15,558 nt of DNA. Source: Bacillota bacterium (GTDB taxonomy: Bacteria > Bacillota > Clostridia > Lachnospirales > Lachnospiraceae). The notes beneath the pieces are model-generated. The model was not told the origin of the DNA and ran no database searches. It worked only from the letters and a program-made list of their open reading frames with translations. The first letter of the stretch is position 1. The number at the start of each line of letters is the position of its first letter. The stretch covers positions 1 through 15,558 of the forward strand of contig JAEWRS010000260.1 of NCBI GenBank assembly GCA_023398855.1. The letters run 5' to 3'. This document shows, piece after piece, positions 7,681-14,785 of this stretch. The position numbers and the translations under genes are program-made.

Positions 7681-7738
7681 AAAAGAATGTCTTACGGCCA
7701 GCAGGTTTTAATCCCTGCTGGCCGTAAGACATTCTTTT
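7681..7738. terminator. Perfect 25-bp bidirectional terminator hairpin between convergent genes
   Basis: Arms at 7681-7705 and 7714-7738 are exact reverse complements, with an 8-nt loop (7706-7713). T-rich tails follow on both strands: TTCTTTTATTTTC on +, and TTCTTTTTTGTC on -. It serves the Cys-rich gene from the left and the adhesin gene from the right. The right arm contains two bases of the adhesin stop codon (7737-7739). Confidence 0.92.
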
Positions 7739-10700
7739 ATTTTCTCTTCATAATTACTATGCCGGATCCAATACCTAAAAATATTGAGAAGCAAATCAGG
7801 CTGTAAATTGCCATTTCGCCTGACCAGGTATCTCCGGTTTTTGGAAGGCCAAGAGGAATCAGCTGCCCCTCTATGCCTACCATATAACCTAGCGGCACCT
7901 CGCCGTATATGTCATACAGTTCCTGAGCCGTCATTTCGTCTCTGGGCTTTTGTGACGGAGGGAGAGAAGGCGGGGATATAATGCCTGGTCCGGTGGGAGA
8001 GGCTGGGGATGGCTTCTGAGGCTTTGGTTCGCCACCACCGCCACCGCCGCCGCCACCGCCGCCGCCACCGCCGCTGCTGCCAGGGGGCTGTTGGTAAGTG
8101 TTGGTAAACGCTGCGACTGATGTCTTTAGCGTGTCAATTGTTCCTGAATCTCCTGTTTTGGTTTCTTTGTACCGTTCAGAGGAATAATCCGACTCAGTCA
8201 CCTGATAGCCAGTTTTGTCAGGCAGTCCGGTAATTGTGATGCTCTCCCCATCAGCAAGTGAAATCGTGTCTCCGCTCTTGATTTCATTGACTGGGAATTC
8301 ACCCTTTCCGGTAAATTTGTAAAGAGCCGTATCAATTGTTTTGTCCGGTTTTGTAAAGGTCACCTGAAAATCAAATTTTTTCGTGGTACTGGCTCCTGTT
8401 CCTGCAACGGTTTTACTGATGGTCAGGCTTCCTGGCATAAGCTTTGTATTGGTAAAGGTAACTGCTTTTGCAATATCTGTTTCAATGATATCCGATGGAT
8501 TGCCTGAGATAAAAGTGGTGTAGCCTTCTTTGGAATAATCCTTTTCCGCTACCGTATAATGAGTATCCTTTGGAAGTCCGGTAATGGTGATGATCTGCCC
8601 ATGAGAGAGAAAGAGCTTATCACCGCTTTTCATTTGTCTGAGTTCTTCTGATCCGGCATAGCTGCAGGAATATGGATTGTCATCCGGTGTACCGTCCGGT
8701 TTTGTAAAGGTTACGGTAAACTCGAAAGGACCGGTTTCCATACTGTTACCTTCCACATTTTTTATTATGTTCAGACTTCCGGGCTTGAACTTTGTGTTGG
8801 TAAAGACAGCTGTTTGACTGACTCCGGCTGCGACAGTACCGGTTTCCCCTGTGCTGAAGGTTTTGTATCCGTCACCAGAGTAGTCTTTTTCCGTCACCTG
8901 ATAGGTAACATCCTTAGGGAGCCCGGTTATGGTGATGCTCTGCCCATCTGCCAGATAAATGGGATCGCCGCTCTTAATAAATCCGTCTGGGACTCCGCTT
9001 CCGGTATAGAAATACTCGTTGGCTGTATCGCTTAATATTAATTTGAATTCAAATGACCGGGATCTGTCGTCTGCATTTCCCAACACTTTTTTTGCAATTG
9101 TCAGGCTTCCTGAATCTGTGGAAGTGCCGTCCTGGTAGTTCTTTACCGTAAGTTTATTGGCATTTTCGCCTGTTTTTCCGTTGATGGAGGTGCTAATCCT
9201 GTTATCTGCTCCCTTTGAGATGACCACGGTATAAGCGTTGGTATCAGGCGAGTATCCGGCAGGAGCTGATGTTTCTTTTAATAGATAGGTTCCGGCAGGG
9301 ATTGCGCGCATCTTTAGCGTGCCGTCAGCAGCTGTGGCACCACGACGGATTATTGTCACTCCATCCAGTGCATAAAGGGAGAACATTGCTCCCTGGAGCC
9401 GGACGGCGGGACTGGTGCCATCTACTTTCGTAATGGTTAAACTGCCTCCCCGTTCCAGTGTGGCCCAGCCGCTCTGATAGGTAACGGTGTGGGTCTGACC
9501 AGTGTTGGCCCCGCCGGCTTCACTGCCCGTGAGCTTGACGGTATTCCTCACCTGGCCGCTTGCTTCAAGGGTAATATCAGTTAAGTAGTTCAGACGGTAG
9601 GCTTGCTTTACATCAGGAACCATAAAGGTCAGCGTACGGACTGCAGCATCATAGGTAACACAGGCCGCAGGATTCACGGTCTCTCCGGATGCAGCCAATG
9701 TTCCGTCTGATCCCATAATCATTTTAGTAATTGTAATGTGGTCCCATATGGGCTTTCCTTGAGAATCAACAGGGAGTTCTATTCCTTCCGACATAGTGTC
9801 TTCGATTTTTACATCCGTGAGACTTAAGTCAAATGGATTGTAATCCACGGTCCAGACCAGTCTTGCTTCCTCTTTGTTGAATTGGAATGTTTTGTCCAGT
9901 ACTCTGATTATAATTTTTACATCCTGAGTGGTGGTTACGGAATGCGTCCATTTTTCTGCATTCAGTGTAACTGTATTGAAGTCTGTTTTATAGGAATCAT
10001 TTGATTGCAAATACTGTTCATAGGCACTGTCTGTCAGCCGGGCCTTTACAAGTAAAACATAAGGCTGGTTCAGTGTGTCAAAGACAAAGGATGCTTTTGC
10101 ACCATCGGTTTCATTGGAATCTGTAAAGGACGGAATAATTCCAATTGTGCCGGTGACATCATGATTTGCATTTACAGTACCTCCTGTTGCCGTACCTTCA
10201 TAAATTTTGTAGAAGGTCTTGTCAAATACCCAGCCCTTTGGCAGGGTGTCTGTGATTGTAACGGCACCGCTGTTGATTCCTGCGGCATTGGTAAGATCCA
10301 GGCCGTCGGCATTTACACTGATACGGAATATAGCTGTTTTTGTCTGATGGTCAAATCCGGTATCAGCATTGCCAATGCTTCCTCCATTGACGCTGTCAGA
10401 ACCGGTTATCTCCTGATTCCGCTTTAGAATGTCCTTTTTCAGTAGGTTGTTTGTGATATTTATGTCTTTATAACTGGAGTTTAAAAAAGTAATATCACGG
10501 TACAGGGAAGCGGTATTGCGGACACTTTTTGTTGCGTTTCCGGCAAACACCGCCGGGTTGACCACCTGGGAGTGAAAGGTGTAGCTGTTTTTTGTGTTCT
10601 TCTCCACCGACACCTCCAGTAAGTCGGCAACAGGGGTATCACTGCTGTCCCTGATGGTACTGACTTTAATCAGGCTGGGAGTTCCAGTGGTCTGCGTAAA

Positions 10701-12530
10701 GCTTCCTGGAATGTATTTCTGGTTAAAGCTGGGGGTAAAATGGTTGTAATTCATGTTTTCCGGCCAGCCGCTGCTGCCGCTTAAGCCAGAATTATCATTG
10801 CCATAAACCAGCAGATCGTAGACCTTTAAAGCCTGACTGGGGGAAGCGAGCAGCTGTCCTTTAGGGTCAACCGTTATTGTCCACTGAATCTGCCGGTCCG
10901 ATTTGCTGCCCACCAATGTGCCGCCTTTTGAAATGGGATTATAGCCAACCCCTATGGCTGCGTTTCCTGTGGAGATAACTGTGCCATTGGGCACGCCTGA
11001 CCAAGTGATGGAAGCCCGGTTGCTGTAGGTTTTTACGCCTGATACAGAACCGCTTGCATCATCCGGCACAACTGTTTTAACAAGCAGCCTGATGGGGGTG
11101 GTGATGTTACCTACAGCGATCTTTCCTTCTGTATCATGAGTAAGCGTGCCTTGCTTTTGCCAGCCGCCTGATCCATTTGGAATAAACCATTCTACAGAAT
11201 CAATGGTCTGGCCATGATCGCCAATATCCGTAATTACCACATCCTTTAAGTCGGCTCCGCGTTCGTTGGCGATGATTTCCCATTCAATAGTACGGTTCGT
11301 GGGATTGTATATCTCTCCTGTACCATCATTGGTTTTCACGTGTTTTTTCGTGATCCATCTCTTTTCAAGCTTGACCGTATAGGAACCTTCCTTCACCGAT
11401 TGGCCGTCTGAATTTAAGAGTAAGGCCTTATTTGTAATGGATGGCTCACTATTGGAGAAAAGCTTGCTCTCCGGGATTTCTGTCTTAAATTTAATTGTCT
11501 GCGGCGATGTCGAGCCGCTTTTAAAGGTATATGTAAGGGGTGATATGGCAGTGGGTGTCACAGAACTGGTGCCAGCAATTAAGGAATCGGTCTTATACGT
11601 CCCAACACCAGCTAAGTTATCGCTAAAGGTATAGCCTTCTAAGTCAATGGAGCCTCCGCCCTGGGTTGCAGTGATTACAACTTCCCAGTCCACCGTGCTG
11701 TCACTCCAGTTTACCGTGCCTTCCTTGTTTACATGATAAATGATCTCGGCGGCAGGAGTGATAACAAAAAAAGTTTTTTCCAGAATTTTAACGACCTTTT
11801 TTCCGTTTTCGGTTTCCGCATTGTCCAAATCATATTTCAATGTAGCATGAAAACCGGCAGCAATGTTGATTGCAGGATTTTCCTCATCGTCAACGGTGTC
11901 ATCCCAGTCAAAAAGAATATGGGCAGTCATCATGCCATCTTCATTGGCTGACAGCGCTGCATGACCGATGACAATCCCGTCATCTGTTTTAAGAACAGCT
12001 GTGGAGGGAGCTAATGTAAAGCCTTTGCCAAGCACAACCGTGGCACTATCTCCTTTGCTGACGTATTCTGACGGTTCGGGAGTATCATATTTTACCGGTA
12101 CCTTTATTTTGAATTTAATATCCAGAGTATCCGTGTTTACGATGGTGTCGCCGTCATGAAGCGGTGAACCGTTTTTCTTTACATCAATTTCCGGTTCCAG
12201 AATTGCTGTTCCCACCGTTTTTTGCGGACCTTCATTCAGGAGCAAAGGCATTGCAGCGGAAGGGGTTGCTTTTGGGGAACCTGATGAACCATTCCCTTTA
12301 CCATGGTCCGCATCAGATGGTGTTGCTTTTTGGAACTCTGTTTTCTCGCTGCCGTTGGCTTCAGGATCTTTGCTTGCATTGGAAGGTGTTCCTGTTTCCA
12401 CACTGACTGTATGTTCTTCTGGCATTCCAAGCTCTTCTGCCCATACCGCCTGGAGCGGCGAAAACACATTCAGTGCAATCATCAGGATCAACATACAGCT
12501 GATCAGTCGCCTTTGTTTCTTTTTTTTCAA
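7737..12530 (-). CDS. LPXTG-anchored multidomain surface adhesin (CnaB and isopeptide repeats)
   Basis: This 1,597-residue wall-anchored protein has a signal peptide with likely cleavage after Ala31 (AVWA|EE). A Thr/Pro/Ser/Ala-rich stalk with ATPS repeats follows to about residue 95. About five beta-sandwich modules then run to residue 1025, each with an IxWxV-type strand (near 277, 410, 543, 729 and 890) and often an ITDTLPKG-like strand, as in Cna/SdrG-type adhesins. A CnaB domain (1030-1135) has a likely isopeptide triad Lys1035, Glu1086 and Asn1131. Three tandem repeats (1142-1483) follow, each with the same lysine. A poly-glycine tract (1487-1500), a Pro/Lys-rich wall spanner, LPKTG (1562-1566), a membrane helix and a KRK tail end it. 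The start is TTG at 12530 with AGGAGG 8 nt upstream; ATG 12537 is out of frame. No sortase gene is visible. The ligand is unknown. Confidence 0.93.
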   Translation of the reverse strand: MKKKKQRRLISCMLILMIALNVFSPLQAVWAEELGMPEEHTVSVETGTPSNASKDPEANGSEKTEFQKATPSDADHGKGNGSSGSPKATPSAAMPLLLNEGPQKTVGTAILEPEIDVKKNGSPLHDGDTIVNTDTLDIKFKIKVPVKYDTPEPSEYVSKGDSATVVLGKGFTLAPSTAVLKTDDGIVIGHAALSANEDGMMTAHILFDWDDTVDDEENPAINIAAGFHATLKYDLDNAETENGKKVVKILEKTFFVITPAAEIIYHVNKEGTVNWSDSTVDWEVVITATQGGGSIDLEGYTFSDNLAGVGTYKTDSLIAGTSSVTPTAISPLTYTFKSGSTSPQTIKFKTEIPESKLFSNSEPSITNKALLLNSDGQSVKEGSYTVKLEKRWITKKHVKTNDGTGEIYNPTNRTIEWEIIANERGADLKDVVITDIGDHGQTIDSVEWFIPNGSGGWQKQGTLTHDTEGKIAVGNITTPIRLLVKTVVPDDASGSVSGVKTYSNRASITWSGVPNGTVISTGNAAIGVGYNPISKGGTLVGSKSDRQIQWTITVDPKGQLLASPSQALKVYDLLVYGNDNSGLSGSSGWPENMNYNHFTPSFNQKYIPGSFTQTTGTPSLIKVSTIRDSSDTPVADLLEVSVEKNTKNSYTFHSQVVNPAVFAGNATKSVRNTASLYRDITFLNSSYKDINITNNLLKKDILKRNQEITGSDSVNGGSIGNADTGFDHQTKTAIFRISVNADGLDLTNAAGINSGAVTITDTLPKGWVFDKTFYKIYEGTATGGTVNANHDVTGTIGIIPSFTDSNETDGAKASFVFDTLNQPYVLLVKARLTDSAYEQYLQSNDSYKTDFNTVTLNAEKWTHSVTTTQDVKIIIRVLDKTFQFNKEEARLVWTVDYNPFDLSLTDVKIEDTMSEGIELPVDSQGKPIWDHITITKMIMGSDGTLAASGETVNPAACVTYDAAVRTLTFMVPDVKQAYRLNYLTDITLEASGQVRNTVKLTGSEAGGANTGQTHTVTYQSGWATLERGGSLTITKVDGTSPAVRLQGAMFSLYALDGVTIIRRGATAADGTLKMRAIPAGTYLLKETSAPAGYSPDTNAYTVVISKGADNRISTSINGKTGENANKLTVKNYQDGTSTDSGSLTIAKKVLGNADDRSRSFEFKLILSDTANEYFYTGSGVPDGFIKSGDPIYLADGQSITITGLPKDVTYQVTEKDYSGDGYKTFSTGETGTVAAGVSQTAVFTNTKFKPGSLNIIKNVEGNSMETGPFEFTVTFTKPDGTPDDNPYSCSYAGSEELRQMKSGDKLFLSHGQIITITGLPKDTHYTVAEKDYSKEGYTTFISGNPSDIIETDIAKAVTFTNTKLMPGSLTISKTVAGTGASTTKKFDFQVTFTKPDKTIDTALYKFTGKGEFPVNEIKSGDTISLADGESITITGLPDKTGYQVTESDYSSERYKETKTGDSGTIDTLKTSVAAFTNTYQQPPGSSGGGGGGGGGGGGGGEPKPQKPSPASPTGPGIISPPSLPPSQKPRDEMTAQELYDIYGEVPLGYMVGIEGQLIPLGLPKTGDTWSGEMAIYSLICFSIFLGIGSGIVIMKRK
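8031..8072 (-). repeat. Poly-glycine trinucleotide repeat in the adhesin
   Basis: Fourteen consecutive glycine codons, by my codon count, are written as GGC and GGT and encode residues 1487-1500. On the + strand they read as GCC/ACC triplets, with much of the tract following a 12-base period of one ACC and three GCC. It joins the last isopeptide repeat to the Pro/Lys-rich wall spanner. In-frame slippage would change linker length without breaking the gene. Confidence 0.9.
8082..9107 (-). repeat. Three tandem isopeptide-type repeats in the adhesin
   Basis: Repeats of about 110-116 residues start at Ser1142, Ser1252 and Ser1368 with SLTIAKKV, SLNIIKNV and SLTISKTV. Each has a SGD(x)I/L(x)L motif, ITGLP, a Glu in VTEKDYS-like sequence, and (except for a small change in the last) FTNTK near the end. 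Repeat 1 has candidate isopeptide residues Lys1147, Glu1214 and Asn1245. The layout resembles the CnaB-like modules found in pilins and stalked adhesins, called DUF7601 or similar in some annotations (from memory). Confidence 0.85.
12520..12527 (-). repeat. A8 homopolymer next to the adhesin start codon
   Basis: Eight consecutive A residues on the - strand follow the TTG start directly. Loss of one A would put the upstream ATG at 12537 into frame with the adhesin and put the TTG out of frame. Gain of one A would put both out of frame. Confidence 0.85.
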
Positions 12531-12610
12531 TTCTCATTCCTCCTTTTGTTATTGCCCTTCTTCAATTTCAAGCGTATGCTTAAGTGAGAATCGCGGCTCT
12601 CTTATCAAGT

Positions 12611-12631
12611 GATTCCTCTGCCGGAGGAATC
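12611..12631. promoter_or_regulatory. 21-bp inverted repeat in the adhesin upstream region
   Basis: GATTCCTC (12611-12618) and GAGGAATC (12624-12631) are perfect 8-bp arms around a 5-nt centre (TGCCG). It lies about 80 nt upstream of the adhesin start. It could be an operator for the divergent regulator, or a leader hairpin if transcription begins near 12633. The sequence alone does not decide between these. Confidence 0.55.
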
Positions 12632-12639
12632 CTGCTAAA

Positions 12640-12645
12640 AGTATA
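12640..12645 (-). promoter_or_regulatory. Candidate -10 box of the adhesin gene
   Basis: TATACT reads on the - strand at 12645-12640. No recognisable -35 lies at 15-18 nt. If it is used, the promoter probably depends on an activator, and the start site would fall near the inverted repeat at 12611-12631. Confidence 0.35.
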
Positions 12646-12697
12646 TAAGGTCTTGGTTATGGGTGCTTGAAAATGCAGAAAAAAAGTTACACCGAAA

Positions 12698-12726
12698 TGG
12701 ACAAAAAGAAAAAATCGTGTTACAAT
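12698..12726 (+). promoter_or_regulatory. Sigma-A-type promoter of the HTH regulator gene
   Basis: The -35 is TGGACA at 12698-12703 (five of six). A 17-bp spacer follows. The -10 is TACAAT at 12721-12726 (five of six), preceded by TGT, which makes an extended -10. The start site would be near 12733, beside the 8-bp palindrome TTCTAGAA (12730-12737). Confidence 0.75.
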
Positions 12727-12760
12727 ATTTTCTAGAATAAGAAAAAGTGGGGACCAGGAG

Positions 12761-14191
12761 ATGAAGACCGGTAAATTGCTGGAGGAATTGATCGAAATTG
12801 CTAAAATTCCGAAAACAGATTTTGCGATCAGTATGAACATGACACCAAGTGGCCTAAGCAAAATTCTGAAGGGTGGGAGGCTGCCTTTACTGAAGGAAAA
12901 GAGGGTGTTTTGCCAACAATCCGCCGCTTATTTTGCCGAAGCTTTGTATGGTCACGGCTGCTATTTAAGATTTATGCATATTTTTCCGGTTCTATATGAC
13001 TTTAGCTCTAAATATGAACTGGAACTGTTTTTGTCTTATGCTTTGGAGTATGCCTTTGATAAAGATTTTGATGAGGAGAATCATGGAAATATGAGTCACC
13101 CTGACAGGGAAGCAAGTTTTTTGGGAAAAAAGACGATTCTTAACATGATCTGCGTGATTATCTCTGATTACATCATGGGCAATCAAGATATTCCCCTGGA
13201 GTTTTACAGCAATCTGCCTCTTTTTGACCGGCATTTTTCTGACATTTTCCAAAGAGTAAAAATAGCAAATCCAGGAAAAGGGAGAAAGGTCATCTTTAAC
13301 CACTTTTTTGATATGACTTCCTTAGAAATGTTGTCCGGCGACTATCATACCGGGCTTTTGTCTTCCATTGTCAAAGCGCAGGAGTATGTTGATTTGAATC
13401 TTTGGAGAACTGTAAAAGAGATGAACTGCCTTTTTTTGCTTTTAAAGGGACAATTTCTGCTTTTTTTCAGCCTGCAGCTGGATGGAATGCCTCTTATGAC
13501 CTTTGTCACCCATAAAGGCTATCTGAGTATATTTTTCAATTCACTGATGAGAGATGATGCAAGGAAAATCAGCTTTAGCGGAAGAGAGGCGGCAGCGGCT
13601 TTGGAAGCAGACCCTTCCATCCTCTCCAAGGTGATGGACAGGCATATGGAGGCCGTATATAACTTCATATCCATTGGCTATTTAGTGGAAGAACAGGATT
13701 TGGGACAGACAGGAGGCAGGGAAGTGGCCAAAAGAGCTGTGTTAAAACTTTTTCGCAGGATTCTGGATAAGGATACCCTTTTTCTCGTCACAGTTGATGC
13801 CATGCTTGGATTTTGTTCTATGGGAAAAGCCATAGTCCCCCTTTTTGGAGCAGTGGATTTTTTACCGGAGGAACGTATCCCGTATCTGCGGAGGTTTAAT
13901 TCCTATATTAATGACAAAAGCTCTGACAAAGTCAGAATTGTGAACAGCGAACAGCCGAGAGCAGCAGTATTCTGTTTCAAAGGACTGAATCTGATATACA
14001 TGATTGACCATGATAATAAAGAAGAAAAAATCCATTGCTTTGAGTCGGATTTATTCCATCACATATTAAGTGAGAAAACATCAGATAACAACATAAAACT
14101 GCTGGACTTCAGCCCTGATCTTTGGGATATTTATCTGGATGAAATGTCCAATAACCTCAGCAGACTGACTTTGTTAAAGCCGTTTGCATAA
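12761..14191 (+). CDS. Helix-turn-helix regulator with long unrecognised C-terminal half, divergent from the adhesin
   Basis: This 476-residue protein has an N-terminal segment (about residues 6-45) that looks like a Cro/C1-type helix-turn-helix: ELIEIAKIPKTDFAIS, then MNMTPSGLSKILKGGRLP. The rest, over 400 residues, has no motif I recognise. It is rich in Phe and Leu, predicted mostly helical by eye, and shows no membrane anchor or signal peptide. Rgg- or Mga-like regulators pair an HTH with a long helical sensor domain, but I see no specific match. Its promoter region is shared with the adhesin gene, so control of the adhesin, and perhaps of itself, is the natural inference. The ribosome site is odd: AGGAG lies directly against the ATG with no spacer. 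The next in-frame Met (residue 25) would cut the HTH, so ATG 12761 is kept. Confidence 0.75.
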   Translation: MKTGKLLEELIEIAKIPKTDFAISMNMTPSGLSKILKGGRLPLLKEKRVFCQQSAAYFAEALYGHGCYLRFMHIFPVLYDFSSKYELELFLSYALEYAFDKDFDEENHGNMSHPDREASFLGKKTILNMICVIISDYIMGNQDIPLEFYSNLPLFDRHFSDIFQRVKIANPGKGRKVIFNHFFDMTSLEMLSGDYHTGLLSSIVKAQEYVDLNLWRTVKEMNCLFLLLKGQFLLFFSLQLDGMPLMTFVTHKGYLSIFFNSLMRDDARKISFSGREAAAALEADPSILSKVMDRHMEAVYNFISIGYLVEEQDLGQTGGREVAKRAVLKLFRRILDKDTLFLVTVDAMLGFCSMGKAIVPLFGAVDFLPEERIPYLRRFNSYINDKSSDKVRIVNSEQPRAAVFCFKGLNLIYMIDHDNKEEKIHCFESDLFHHILSEKTSDNNIKLLDFSPDLWDIYLDEMSNNLSRLTLLKPFA

Positions 14192-14226
14192 TACGGAAGG
14201 ATATATATTGTCAGGGTATGAAAAGA

Positions 14227-14279
14227 AAGTGCTGCTCCTGACAGGAAGCCATTAAGACTTTCTGTCAGAAGCAGCACTT
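14227..14279. terminator. Hairpin between convergent regulator and ribH genes
   Basis: AAGTGCTGCT (14227-14236) pairs with AGCAGCACTT (14270-14279). The stem continues through CTGACAG and CTGTCAG after one mismatch. On the - strand it is followed by TTCTTTTC, so it fits a terminator of the riboflavin operon. On the + strand the tail is less T-rich, but the hairpin may also end the regulator transcript. Confidence 0.75.
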
Positions 14280-14308
14280 CTGATTTATATATATACACCC
14301 TATACGGC

Positions 14309-14770
14309 TTAAAAGGCCCTCATCAAGTTTACCATTTCAATGGCACTGACAGCACTGTCAAAGCCCTTGTTTCCTGCTTTCGTACCGGCACGTTCCATTG
14401 CCTGTTCTATATTTTCTGTTGTAAGGACCCCAAATAAAACCGGAATATCATGAGCAAGAGCTGTCTGTGCAACCCCTTTTGATACTTCGCTGCACACATA
14501 ATCATAGTGGCTGGTGCTTCCGCGGATGACTGCTCCAAGGCATATGATTGCATCATATTTCTTGCTTTTTGCCATTTTGGAAGCAATCAGCGGAATTTCA
14601 AATGCGCCGGGAACCCATGCCACATCAATATGTTCTTCTTGTACATTATGGCGTTTCAATCCATCCAAAGCACCGGAAAGCAGCTTTGAGGTTATGAATT
14701 CATTAAAACGGGCGGCAACGATTCCAATCCTTATGTCTTCTGATATAAGTTTACCTTCAAATACGTTCAT
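14309..14770 (-). CDS. ribH: 6,7-dimethyl-8-ribityllumazine synthase
   Basis: RibH condenses 5-amino-6-ribitylamino-uracil with 3,4-dihydroxy-2-butanone 4-phosphate to form lumazine, the penultimate step of riboflavin synthesis, in the cytoplasm. The 153-residue length is normal. Diagnostic parts are ARFNEFIT with Phe22, WVPGAFEIP (residues 52-60), [14 protein letters not shown] with catalytic-position His88, FGVLTTEN and Arg127 in [11 protein letters not shown]. The family usually forms pentamers or 60-mer shells. The start ATG has AAGGAG 8 nt upstream, lying between the RibBA stop and this start (15-nt gap), so the two genes are co-transcribed. It is the last gene of the operon and is followed by the hairpin at 14227-14279. 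Confidence 0.97.
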   Translation of the reverse strand: MNVFEGKLISEDIRIGIVAARFNEFITSKLLSGALDGLKRHNVQEEHIDVAWVPGAFEIPLIASKMAKSKKYDAIICLGAVIRGSTSHYDYVCSEVSKGVAQTALAHDIPVLFGVLTTENIEQAMERAGTKAGNKGFDSAVSAIEMVNLMRAF

Positions 14771-14785
14771 GTTTAAATCTCCTTT

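Noticed and set aside
8082..9107. CRISPR-like or satellite repeat array
   Set aside because: The repeats are about 330-350 bases, coding, diverged, and in frame. They are protein domain repeats.
12367..12537. Out-of-frame reading frame from ATG 12537 as a separate small gene
   Set aside because: It runs about 55 codons within the adhesin, with the ribosome site only 1 nt away and no recognisable product. It matters only as a possible alternative start if A8 slips.
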